64,000 nt of DNA from Argyresthia goedartella (Eukaryota > Arthropoda > Insecta > Lepidoptera > Argyresthiidae): NCBI GenBank assembly GCA_949825045.1, contig OX463829.1, positions 16,958,715 through 17,022,714 on the forward strand, in the 5' to 3' direction. Made by a program: the position numbers and the translations under genes. Below are positions 44,513-55,411 of the stretch, in pieces (the stretch's first letter is position 1; the number at the start of each line of letters is the position of its first letter). Below the pieces are notes generated by a model. It saw only the letters and a program-made list of their open reading frames with translations. It searched no databases and was not told the origin of the DNA.

Positions 44513-45149
44513 AAATTAACGATGAGGTTGACAATCCCCGAGTGGGAGTGGAGACAGATCTGGACCGCATATCGATATGGTCGTCTTAACACCTTAGTCC
44601 TTTTAACCCAAATCTGTCGAAGTAATAAGGGTCTCAAAAATCTGATTCTAATTATGCATTCACAAGTTCGTAGTGAACTGATTCGAGTCCGTCAAGCTCG
44701 AAACTTTATTCTTATGGGTGACAAACTGCTAGGAACTGCGTCTACAGGCTTACAGTTCGGCTTATGTTTAAACGATTACCAAAACGCACCTATATTACTA
44801 CCAATAAATTTGAAATGACTGCCAGAATGGATAAATGTCCACCAAATTGTGTTTGGATAAATGATCACCAAACTTCTTTTTATGTTTTGTGTACTTAAGT
44901 TTATGTTTTAAGTATTTTTTGTTGTTCTTACATGTTCAACCTAACACGAAGGATAAAGGGGGCTTCGCTTCGCTCACCCCCTTTACCCTTCACCTAAGCT
45001 ACCGCAGTATTTTGCCGTGATATTTTTTGCAACTTTTGGTGTTCATTTATCCATTTTGGGTAGGAAAAAAATATTTTGGTAATCATTATATTTGTTGCCT
45101 TAAAGTTCTACATATCTGTGATCTCCTCAGTGTTGACCAGCGCATATAG
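44513..45149. other. Intergenic DNA with an unclassified repeat
   Basis: At 44815-45110 a segment with ggataaatgtccaccaaatt, a ggcttcgcttcgctcacccc palindromic block and tttatccattttgggta looks like a small inverted-end element. No transposase is present. Confidence 0.45.
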
Positions 45150-45255
45150 TTAAGAGAGCCTTAGTAAGAAAAAAACATCGAAATTCGCTCGTTCAGATCA
45201 GTGGTGTCAAATAATATGGAGCGATGAATCAAAATTTGAGGCGAGATATAAAAAA
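45150..45255 (+). pseudogene. Tc1-like transposase remnant
   Basis: A plus frame reads QWCQIIWSDESKFEARYKK, the first catalytic-Asp motif of Tc1-family transposases. The text before it reads LVRKKHRN in another frame. Only about 100 bp remain. Confidence 0.6.
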
Positions 45256-45890
45256 ACGACCAAGTGCGTGTTGGACTCGCGCAAGAAAGGTTCCGTACCA
45301 CCGTACAATGGTAGGGATTGTGTGGGGTGAATAGTTTGGATTTTTGGATGAATCATGTTTCTCTAATACAGCGCGGGCGTCTCTATGAGTGGAATAGATC
45401 GTAATATTGTTTTTTTTAATTGGAACATAATTTCTTTAAATAAAATTGTCTTAAAACCCTGAAAGTTTCTTTACATTCTTTATCTCGTAAAATTGGCCTT
45501 CCTTTAGTAAACTGTCATCAGCTGAACGGGTCAATGTACTGAGGATCCTCAGTTAAAAAAAGGTCTAACTCGCGCACGAAAGGTTGCCTACCACCGTACA
45601 ATGATAGGGATGGTGTGGAGTGAATACTTTGGATTTTAAATAGGAAAATGTTGTGTACAAAGTTATTAGTGCGGCTACTTTCACACTCCATATACGTAAC
45701 CAGGTGCATTCATAAGTTTGTATGTAGTATTGAAATAATTGTTGTATGGGAGCCTCCTTAAATATTTATCATATTCTGTTTTTTTTAGTATTTGTTGTTA
45801 TAGCGGCAACAGAAATACATCATCCGTGAAAATTTCAACTGTCTAACTATCACGGAATTCGCACACGAAAGGTTCCGTTAGTATTATGGA
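45256..45890 (+). repeat. GGTTCCGTA-family repeat, two partial plus copies
   Basis: ggttccgtaccaccgtacaat at about 45290 and ggttgcctaccaccgtacaa at about 45583 each begin a copy. The second is longer and runs through gtgcggctactttcacactc to ttctgttttttttagtatt and beyond. Confidence 0.65.
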
Positions 45891-46374
45891 CTTAGGTCGT
45901 GTTATATGTTTGGACTTGACTGTCACAATACTGATTTCATAGCCTCGGTTTTGTGTATGCGAAGAAATACAGCTTAAAGTCGGTTTTTTTTTAATTTAAC
46001 TTGATGTATTATTTTCGTACAGTTTATGAATGTTTACAAACATTAAAATCGAAGGAAAAGTTTCTGAATCTCAAACTTTTTAATGAAGAAAAAAATAAAT
46101 TAGTTAATATTAACATTTTCAAAATCGCCTTTTTGAGGTTCGATATGAGTATATTATGAGACATTTGGCGTATGTTTTACAAAAATTGTCTGAGCCATAT
46201 CCTACCTGGAGGAGCCCATACTTGGTATATCTTGAAAATATTTCTTGGATCTTAATTGCAGGTGGCCGAAAGGTAATGCTGTAGCATATTTTCAGAACCG
46301 GCTCATTAAGCCCTATCATTTGATACCTAACACAATAGGTTTTTGGAAAAAAACCTATACAAAAAATTTATGAC

Positions 46375-46918
46375 GTGATTACTGAATGGGAAATTTATTT
46401 TAGTAGGTGTGATTTAACGCCTCTTGACTATTTCTTGTGGGGTTACGTTAAGGATGAAGTGTACAAAACAAGCTATAACACCGTTGAAGACGTAAAAGCA
46501 ACCATAGAGACAATTTTAACGCAAATTCATCACATGAAAATACAAAATGCAATTGTAAGATCGTTACCTAAACGTGTTGAATATTGTATTGAAAAAACGG
46601 TGGTCACTTCGAACACCTACTAAAATAAATTAAAGTATGTGAAAACAATGCATTTTATTCATTTTAGACATCATGTTTCATAGAGCCTTTTACTGCTTAA
46701 GACCTACACAATCGATATCTAAACAGAAATAGTCTAAGTTTTTTTTTTCAAAACCACCGGGTTCTATTCCCGAGCCGAGTACAGGTTTTTTTTCAAATGT
46801 ATGAATGCAGTTTTTCATCTTATTAAAATCGATGACATGGTTCCTAAGAACAGATCTTCGTATGTCTTATAGTTTCAGACTTTCCCATACTGACCGATTT
46901 CAATGAGACACCCTGTAT
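46375..46918 (+). pseudogene. mariner/Tc1-group transposase C-terminus
   Basis: The frame 46375-46623 contains CDLTPLDYFLWGYVKDEVYK, holding the last catalytic Asp, and then a C-terminal helix-rich end before its stop. About 295 bp later, ttcaatgagacaccctgtat near 46897-46918 looks like the right terminal inverted repeat. The N-terminus and left end were not found. Confidence 0.7.
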
Positions 46919-47207
46919 AGTTTTCTTAATAAACTAAAGCTCAAAATGATTGTTTTAACCTAAGGTACCCGTGTACCAAACGGCTATCCGGCTATATGGC
47001 AGAATACTACTAGCGTCACGGATTCGTCTGTGACATTGCTGAGTCAGGGTCATTTCATTGACACAGTACAATCAAATTACCAAATAGTTGTCCGTAGTTT
47101 TTGTGTGTTTTTTTTTTATAATTACCTTGTTCAATTAATAAATGAATTATCTAAACAGGCGATCCCAAATATAGCCGACCTGGCATATAGATAGCAATAC
47201 TGGCTAT
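46919..47207. other. Intergenic DNA, no gene recognised
   Basis: AT-rich text without a coding signal. Confidence 0.35.
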
Positions 47208-47910
47208 TTTTTTTTTATTTATTTATTTATAATCTTTATTGCACAAAACAGTGAACACAAAACAAATATGAAGGAAATAACATGTACAAATGCGAGCTTA
47301 TCTCTAACAAGAGATTTCTTCCAGAAAACCCAGAATGGAGAGGAAAAAAAGAAACTAAAGATAGAACACAACAATAAAAAGTTAATAAAAATAATAAATT
47401 ACTTACCAATATCTACATAATACAAAAAATAATGCTATATATAAATATGTAACATATACATAAATAGTAGCTACAAATAAATATTAATACTTATCATGGA
47501 AGAGAAAGATAGTGTTCTTTCAAAAGACTTTTAAAAGAGTGAATTGACGGACTGTCTCTGATGGCGCTGGGGAGTTTGTTCCAGAAACTGATAGCACGTA
47601 GTCTGAACCCATTCGGATAAGCGGCAGTGTTATGTTGAGGAGTTGCAAGTAGTGACCGAGTGTGAGATCTCCGTGGCCGTTCCGAAGACAGAAAAACGAA
47701 ACGATCCCGTAAGAAGCCGGGATAGCGAGGATTACATAAAATATTGAAGAGGCAAATGAGGATATGGGAATCCCGTCGAAGGCGAATCGGGAGCCATTTC
47801 AACTCCCTGCGATACTCCGAGACGTGGTCGAACTTGCGCAGACCGTAAACAAACCGAATCCCGAGGTTTTGAAGTCGCTCGAGTTTGTTCAGTTGCTCTT
47901 CGTTAGCGTA
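47208..47910 (-). pseudogene. CR1/Jockey-like LINE C-terminus and 3' UTR
   Basis: On the minus strand, NKLERLQNLGIRFVYGLRKF, RRELKWLPIRLRRDSHILIC, NPRYPGFLRDRFVFL, then PNGFRLRAISFWNKLPSAIR and SFKSLLKEHYLSL form the usual end of these reverse transcriptases. The stop at 47494 is followed by a 3' UTR and a TTTA-rich tail (47208-47235). It is 5' truncated. The mariner fragment begins right after it. Confidence 0.8.
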
Positions 47911-48051
47911 AAAAATAAAAAATGAAATATTCGAAAAAGAAGAATCTAGGTTTTTTTTTATTTGTTTCATAGCTATTAATCGATATTTGATCTGAGTGAT
48001 TTTGCAAACATAGACAAAATTGGTCATCGATATGTCATACAATACTTTCAT

Positions 48052-49095
48052 TTGAAAGGTTTAAGGCCCACCCATATTAAAGTTGAGCTGGATTCTACTC
48101 TGGGAGAGTTTGCTACTTCATTCACAGCAATAAAATATTGGGGGAGTGAGTACAAAAGAGGTCGAACAAGCTGCCAAGACGAACATCGCAGCTGTCGAAC
48201 AAATGAAGTGACTAAACCAGAAATAGTGAAAAATGGACAAAAACTAGTAGTGAATAGCTTTCAAATTTCAAAAAGTGCTATACACCGCATATTGACTGAA
48301 AACTTGGTCATGAAAAAGCTGTGCGCAAGATGAGTGCCGCGATTGCTCACCGTTGAACAAAAGCAGCAACGTGAGGAAGTTTCGATGCACTGTTTGGAGA
48401 AATTTCAACACTATATAGCCAACTTTTTTCGACGATTCATCACGATGCACGAAACATGGGTCCACCACTTCACCCCTGAGGTGAAAAAACAGTCGAAAAA
48501 ATGGCCTGAAAAGGGAGAACCGGCTCCAAAGAAGGCGAAGGCAGTTTCATCTGCTGGCAACGCCATGGCGTCAGTATGTTGGGATGCGCATGGGATAATT
48601 TTTATTGATTATCGTCAAAAAACCGAAATAATTAACTGCGAGTACTACGTACAACTATTGCAGCGTTTGAGTGAGTAAATGAAGCAAAAACGGCCGCGTT
48701 TAGCAAAAAAGAAAGTGTTGTTTCATAAGGATAATGCACCGGTTCATAAGTCCACTATTGCAATGGCAAAAAATAATGAGTTGAAGTTTGAATTGCTTCC
48801 TCATGCACCTTATTCGCCAGAGCTAGCTCCCTCGGATTATATTCTGTTCCCAAACTTGAAAACGTGGCTCAGCGGGAAAAGATTTGCCAATAATCAGCCT
48901 CTTCAGGTTGAGTCTGCTAATGATGGCTATTTTGAGGAGCTTGACTAGACCACTATAAACAGGGTATCAAAGCTATCGAATGTCTTTGGAAAAAGTGTAT
49001 TGCGTTAAAAAAGACTATATTGAGAAATAAATAAGTCTTGTTCGTATTATGTTGTGTTATCTTTGTTAGGCTGTCTACTTCTGGGACCACCCTCG
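48052..49095 (+). pseudogene. mariner transposase with two in-frame stops
   Basis: One reading frame from 48052 to 48948 gives a near-complete mariner transposase interrupted only by TGA at 48331-48333 (where Trp is expected before VPRLLT-type sequence) and TAA at 48676-48678. The helix-turn-helix part has LGEFATSFTAIKYWGSEYKR and SKSAIHRILTENL. The catalytic triad motifs are HETWVHHFTPE, VLFHKDNAPVH and PYSPELAPSDY, spaced as DD34D. The extreme N-terminus and left TIR are missing or worn. The right TIR-like end (tctgggaccaccctcgta) is near 49079-49095. It is inactive as it stands. Confidence 0.88.
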
Positions 49096-49442
49096 TATCT
49101 ATCTATTCGCGGATTATCTTTGACAATTCTATACAAATTTATTTATCGCGCTCTATCTGTCAAGCCTTAGTGAATTTCTGGTAGGTACCTACAAGTAAAG
49201 TAACAATAGTCAAGTGTTGAGCCGTGAAATGTATCGCAGTAAGGGTGAATAGCAGTTGATAGTAATCTCATTTTATTCAGGGGGCACAAATTGGATTATC
49301 AAGAACTTTGAAGAATACGTAAGAACTAGAGACTTTCAAAGACAATACCAAATAATGGCATAACTACGGTACCTAGCTGTAGTCGCAAACAAATTAAAAA
49401 TACAGGACAACTATGTGGAATGTTGATATACTTATCAGCGCG
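49096..49442. other. Intergenic DNA, no gene recognised
   Basis: No feature is supported. Confidence 0.35.
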
Positions 49443-49557
49443 ACTAGCTAGAAGGCGGAATAAGACTAACACGAGTAAACATTGACAACTTGATACAAAT
49501 TTATTTGGAGTTGTCAAAGTTTACACCAGTTAAGTCTTATTTCGCTTTCTAGCTAGT
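49443..49557. repeat. Imperfect long hairpin, arms of about 48 bp
   Basis: actagctagaaggcggaata at 49443 onward pairs with the reverse complement of 49509-49557 (ttatttcgctttctagctag), with scattered mismatches and a loop of about 18 nt. Either a MITE or a hairpin transcript would look like this. Confidence 0.75.
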
Positions 49558-49678
49558 GGCACTTACTTAGTATCCATAATGACCAACTTTCGCCAAGAAT
49601 CATGATGGTACTAAATGAAAAAAATGGTCTCTCTTAGCGACCTACCTACCTAAACGATAATGTGCATACCTAACTCTG

Positions 49679-49850
49679 CCGACCTATGTGGTGGTGTTGC
49701 GGTCGAGCCTGAGCTTCCGAAGCGAGAGGTCTTGGGTTCGAATCACGGCTGCGGAAGAAAAAAACATCCAGGTCGTGGCTGTTTCTGGTTTCCACGACAA
49801 ATGGTATCCTAGTGTGGGGCCAGAAACAATGTATATGCCTTTATGTAAAT
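49679..49850 (+). mobile_element. SINE-A copy
   Basis: The tRNA-like head holds cttgggttcgaatcacggct, then gtggctgtttctggtttcca and the body motif ggtatcctagtgtggggcca. It is directly followed by a Lep1-like repeat. Confidence 0.75.
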
Positions 49851-50095
49851 ACTAGCTGATATTACCCGCAACTTTATCTGCGTGTTCCTAGTCTTCATCA
49901 TTTAACGAGATAACGATAACCTCCTTCTGGTGCAGTCGGATAAAAAGTATCCTATATGTTAATCTAGCTCGTAAACTATCTCTTCGCTAAATTGCATTCA
50001 AATCCGTTCAGCGGTTTTAGCGTGATTGCGGCACAAACACACAAACAACCAAACATCCAAACATCGCTACTGTCACATTTATAATATTAGTTGGA
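49851..50095 (+). mobile_element. Lep1-like (putative Helitron-derived) repeat
   Basis: gatattacccgcaactttat, a middle with catt-caaatccgttcagcggttt, and the end cacatttataatattagttg are the hallmarks of a very common lepidopteran repeat. It is often described as Lep1 and linked to Helitrons. A diverged minus copy is at 57395-57590. Class assignment is from memory of the family. Confidence 0.6.
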
Positions 50096-50934
50096 TTATG
50101 TTAGACCATACGCTCGAAAAACCTTCCTGCATTCGGGTAAAAAACATTAACCAGTTGGGTAAGTAAGCTGACGAAGATGATCCTGTGACATTCGCTGAAT
50201 CAATTTCACACACCCCTTAATCAGTATGGCTCGTTGACAGGACGCGTGCAACTGTGGATTGATCGCCCGAAAATTGCTGTCAGGGGAAATCAGACCGCGT
50301 GGTCTGAGAATTAGCTTGTAATTCATTTGTAATTGATATTGTGAAGTTGCGGGGGACCGTCGTCGAATTGAAAGAAAGTGTGATAATTGGACACCCGCAC
50401 ACTTGTAGGAATAAGATTATTTATCTCCCCGTGAAACAAGCAGGACTAATGCCCGATTCACCACTTCGGGACACTTCGCTCTTTTTCTTAGCTGTCTAGC
50501 GATTGTTTCGGTGGCCGGACACTTACATTAACCGATAGGTGGACTGAAATAAGTAAAGTGTCACCAAAAAGATACGGATCGTTGATGAAATCAGCCATAA
50601 GTGACCAAAGTACAGAATGGAACGGAATTAGCTAGCTGCATCCTAATAGTGCAATTGCCGGCCCAGATTATTCATATTCTTACTGTACACTTACTGAATG
50701 CCTTATCATATAATTCTAACATCCAGGTATATCAATCTTTTTAGAATAATTGACCAATATATAACACGAGCTGTCTTTTATTGCGACTTTTGTTTAGTTA
50801 TACGTTATTCAGTAGGTTTCTTATATTTTTCAGTAGGCTTCTTATAGTTTATTATATAATCGTTTATTGATTTGTCAATTTGAAAGGGATTCTGATATAA
50901 ATGCCTAGATATTACGGAGTATATGATGAAGCTA
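50096..50934. other. Intergenic DNA, no gene recognised
   Basis: No coding or RNA feature is supported. Confidence 0.35.
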
Positions 50935-51188
50935 CTGCGCGTCACGCCTTTTCCCTTACGGGGTGGCAGACGCACAATTGTGCCCACTTTTGGCCAGTTA
51001 TTCAATAACCAATTTTGCGCGACAGGGGGCTAGCCCATCGCCGTAGCTATGGAGTAATGAAGGTTCACGATGTATTCCATCACCGTTAGTTAGTCCGTAT
51101 AATCTGCTTAAGATAAATTACTTATTTGGTGCATGGTCAGCACCGGGATTCGAACCTGCATCTCCTGCGTGAGAAGCAAGCGTGAAAC
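50935..51188 (-). mobile_element. SINE-C, best copy
   Basis: On the minus strand a tRNA-like head with B-box gcaggttcgaatcccggtgc is followed by a body that ends ctgccaccccgtaagggaaa then aggcgtgac. Related fragments are at 5885, 10385, 21422, 53080 and 61790. It abuts a plus-strand SINE-A head to head. Confidence 0.72.
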
Positions 51189-51189
51189 G

Positions 51190-51375
51190 ACGACCTCTGT
51201 GGGGCAGCGGTAGTGGTTCTGCCTTAGAGGTCCCGGGTTCGATCCCCGGCTAGGAGTAAAAAAAACCCCAGGTCTTAGATGATTATATGTGTCGCTGTTT
51301 CTGGTTCCCACGACACAGGGTATCCTAGTGTGGGGTCAGAAGCAATGCATGTGCCTGTAGATGTTTATGAAAAAA
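51190..51375 (+). mobile_element. SINE-A copy
   Basis: The head contains ggggcagcggtagtggttct and B-box cgggttcgatccccggc. The body has cgacacagggtatcctagtg. It ends with an A-run near 51371. Confidence 0.8.
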
Positions 51376-51424
51376 AAACACTAGACCACGGAGCTCTTCA
51401 GTTTTTCAAAAGCGATTGATAGGT

Positions 51425-51512
51425 ATTCCTAGATGTTAGATTTACATGCTAAGAGAGGAGGATAAGGCTACATTAGGCCTTATCTATCATGTAATTCGGA
51501 CATCTAGGAATG
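51425..51512. repeat. Imperfect nested hairpin, about 88 nt
   Basis: attcctagatgt and acatctaggaat form the base, acatg/catgt the middle and gataaggc/gccttatc the tip, with bulges between. The shape resembles a precursor microRNA, but a worn MITE is as likely. Confidence 0.65.
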
Positions 51513-51837
51513 AACGATTATTTCACTTCGCTTGTCTAGGCGATAATCTTAATGCTCAATATCTCAAAAGCGATTGCCATTCCTATTGATGACGCTACCG
51601 GTCACAATAAATAGACAGGTAGGTAGGAATATGTGCAATGGAGAAGTAGGGACGAATGGCCGTCCTATTTTGAGGAAGTGGGATTTATTGTTTTTCTGAT
51701 GAATTCCATAACAGTATTCAGAATCAGAATGATGTACATCCATGACACACATTAAATTCTGTAAACATATGTATAACACTGAGTTACAGAAACCATCTTT
51801 TATCAAAAAAATATGTAGATGTTTTCTGTAATAATAA

Positions 51838-51866
51838 CAGTTACAGACACAGAGTGTCTGTAACTG
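51838..51866. repeat. Perfect palindrome, 13 bp arms
   Basis: cagttacagacac and gtgtctgtaactg flank aga. Confidence 0.9.
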
Positions 51867-52599
51867 AACTGGATGTGATTCTGGCAGATATTGAGACTAT
51901 TTAGAGACAACTAACGCCATCTAGTTATTGTCATATAAACTAACAGGTAGTACAGTACTTATTTTTTTACTGACATCTAGCGTAGAATAGCGCTCACAGT
52001 ATAGTTCTATTTTTAAACACTAGAGGGCAGAACCAGTCCGTAAATTTCAAAAGTAGCAAAATAATAAATAATTGGATTGAGCACGTAGGGTATGTTAGCA
52101 TTGTAAGCGAGTAATAGTAGCTTGTTTTATATAGCTAATTATCTAATTTAATTTATTTGGCTTCCAATCTTGGCACCGATGGTAAATAAATGATTGAAAG
52201 GTGCATCGTCAAATTGATTTATGAGTGATGGCTTGGATTGAGACAAAGCCAAAGCATAACTTTCTTTACATATCGATGATAATGTGATGACAATGTGGCA
52301 GTTAATTGTGGTGTCTAGTCAGTAAATTAGTAGGCATTACCTATCTGCCATTAGTAATCCCGTGTTCCAATAGTCATCCCATCATCTACAGGGGTGTAGT
52401 GTTGGAGCAACCTTGTCATCGGTTTATACAAAAAAAAAATTGCTTGTCCAATACAATCTCATACTCTTATCCTCCTACTATCTAAGTAGTAGGAACTAAT
52501 TACACCTACGCTACTAACTATGTTTTAGCCAAAATAATGTGTGCTGTACAGTTTTCCTCACAATCTTTCCTTCACTAAAACTCAACTTCGCCAGCTCAA
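51867..52599. other. Intergenic DNA, no gene recognised
   Basis: AT-rich, without a supported feature. Confidence 0.35.
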
Positions 52600-52690
52600 C
52601 TAACTCTCCGAGGCACGGACCTGCCAAAAAATATGTTTTTACCAACGGTCACCCATCCAACCACTGATATATCTAGCGTTCTCTTAACCC
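52600..52690 (-). repeat. LINE 3' UTR-like motif
   Basis: Minus-strand ggttggatgggtgaccgttg and gtccgtgcctcggagag are typical of lepidopteran LINE 3' ends. Frames of 80-102 codons over 52596-52941 have no recognisable family. Confidence 0.45.
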
Positions 52691-53079
52691 GGCAGACCGT
52701 TTCCCCCACGGAAGCGCTAAGGAATCCATTTTCGCCATATAAAGCATTGTTGGCAGCGCTGGCTAAGATCATACTCACACCCCGCCACCATCTTGTGGGT
52801 CCACGGGTTCTGTCCGCTGTAAACACGAGCCTTGCCAAGAGTCGGTTACCTCACGCCTCACGGGCTCGTCACGTCGGATATTTATACCGCGGACTTGCGT
52901 TTCTGTCGGACAACACGAGACGAGAGCTTTTTTTATTGTAATGGAAGGAAAGGGATGACACTGAAATTTATGTGTTGCGGCCTGTATACTTGCAGCCTAA
53001 TTAAAATCACTGAAAACGTCGCAATTTTAAAATGTTTGATAGGTCTAGATTAGGTCTGCATAACCTGACATAACATAGC

Positions 53080-53165
53080 ATCACGCCTTTTCCCATACGG
53101 GGTGGCAGCGGCACAATAGTGCCCATTTCAGCGAGTTATTCAATAATTCATTTTGCGTGACCGGT
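53080..53165 (-). repeat. SINE-C body fragment
   Basis: cacgccttttcccatacggg, gtggcagcggcacaatagtg and attcattttgcgtgac match the body at 50940-51030. Confidence 0.65.
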
Positions 53166-53810
53166 CTACATGAATGAGTATTTTTATCGGAATCGATAAA
53201 TTTATTAAATACTTATACACTTAAATAATTATGCACTAATAACGTCCTTGGTAGTTTATAATTATAAAACAAATCAATATGATGGCAAACAATCTTATTT
53301 CTTCCAGCATTACGTTAGTAAAATAAGCAATACTTTCAGAAAAATAATTAAATAAGATCAAACTATAACAAAAAAAAATTGCCGTAGGCCATTTCTGAAC
53401 AATTTGCTTTAAAAACAGAACTGATCTCTGATAGGTTTATAGGTATAATAAAAACAAGATAAGAGGTTCAACGAACCTTACAAATAGACAACATTTGTGA
53501 TTCAATTTATATCATGATGACTCATTCCGTAAAATATGTATTTTGTCTATTCCTAACATCACAAATTGAATTCACAAATTGAGGGCATGACTGGGTATAT
53601 CTATATATTTTTTTAAAAGTAAATGACTTGTAAATTTTGGCTGGGTGACGTGTCGTCGAAGAAATAACTTTGGAAACGTGATAAATGTTCTGTAATGGGC
53701 GCGCAGTTTAAAAGCGTCGGACGCGATGTTCTACGTCACACATATCACAACAAAGTCATTCGCAAATTATTTTTGGAGCTGCAAAATGCGATCACGCGAA
53801 ATTACTTGAG
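53166..53810. other. AT-rich DNA, no gene recognised
   Basis: Flank of the tandem duplication; no coding signal. Confidence 0.35.
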
Positions 53811-55411
53811 TGCTGAGTCAATTCAAAAGTAACGATGAGGGTAATTAACAGTAAGGAAAACAGTAATGGAGTAGGTAATTTAATTTGATGAAGGTATGAT
53901 TATAGGTAGTTATTTCAGAAAACTGAGGACCAAAGCAGTCACATAGTTGTGGCCAGGGGTAGCGACACGGCCAGTGGGCAGACCACCTTCCCGATGGTCC
54001 GACTGATATGATCAAGTCGACGGGATGACACTGGCTGCGATTGGCACAGGTCAGTGAGGATGTAAGTGGCCTATGCTCGGCCAGGTCGATGTGGGCAGAG
54101 CTAATGATGATGAGGACATTCTTTATAAAGATGAAAGCCACTTCAATATCAGGAACAGGCAAAAGAATTGTCGAAAGTTGAAGTGAAACAATTTGACTCA
54201 ATTGATAAAATGTTTCAGCCATGTGTGTTTGGTACTGCCATAGATTAATAGAGGTCTTGCTCGATAAAATGGCGCCGCCAGTTAGCGGAGCACATATTTA
54301 TTAAAAGATTCTGACTCTTATGAGAGTGAAATTTAATGTTATATATTATTTATGACTTTTTTGGTTAAAAATCAATCCGGTCAAGAGCGAGTAGTCCGTC
54401 TTACCCGCACTCGAATGGTGCCATACCATTGGTCACGGAAAACTTAAAACGACAGTCTTTTGTACTAGTATTTATTTTTTAATTAAGTAATTTTTAACAA
54501 TAAAATATTAAATACCTACTAGGTAGGACTACATTCAAGGCCGTACATCGAAACATTGAAAAAAAGTTTTGTGGTAGTATGTAAGTATTTGAAACCGCGG
54601 TTTCAATCGGAAGTGGATAGAAATTGATGAACTTATTTACAGAAATAAATCAAATATGATAAAGAACTTAATAATATTTATTATAATTCCAACGAGCAAT
54701 TATTAATCTCATAATGAAAAACCACTAAGCACAAAACTCAAACCTGCAATTAAAGATATTTTCCGATAAGATCGGGAGAGTTAATTTTTCACCGTTAAAC
54801 AAATAAAACAAAATGGCTAAGAAAATGGCCGTACCGATAATTGATTGTATGGGAACTTCTTTTAATTCTTAAAAACCGGTATGTTTCATTATGTGTTGTT
54901 ATAGCGGCAATAGAAATACGCTCTCTGTAAACATTTCAACTCTCTACCTATTTCGGTTGATCTGGTAGAGCCCGGTGACAGACGAACAGGTGGACAGACA
55001 GCGGAGGCTACGTTTTAGGGTCCCGTTGGCACCCTACGGGTACGGAACCCTAAAAGACTAATAAAATCCATGCACGCCGTACGCTCGACAAACGCGCCAC
55101 GCACGTAATGTTTATAAAAATACTTAAGTAAGATAATAAGAGCCCCTAATTAGCCTAGGTTTAAGTTATTTATTATGCTGTACATATTTAAGATTGTGCT
55201 GTGGGCTCAGTTCCCAAATAAACAAATAAATAAACAAACAAACTTATTCGATGCTGGCTATTGCTCTTCAGCAATTCATTGCTTTCAATGATTCAGCTAA
55301 ACGTGCCTGGATTTTGTAATTTTTTGACATAACACATGTGAAATTAGAATAGATCTTTAAAATTTAAAATTATCATTAGTGAGAACCAATAAGATGACAA
55401 TAGAACCTATT
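53811..55411. repeat. 1601 bp tandem duplication, copy 1
   Basis: It matches 55412-57012 base for base apart from two substitutions that I could find (near 54984 and 55122). It contains a 125-codon minus frame (53845-54222) of unknown family, a GGTTCCGTA-family fragment and an aataaacaaataaataaac tail of LINE type. The junction shows a 2 bp TG overlap. Confidence 0.95.

Noticed and set aside
52640..52670. 5S rRNA fragment
   Set aside because: The minus-strand ggatgggtgacc recalls the 5S internal control region, but no further 5S sequence adjoins and the context fits a LINE 3' end.
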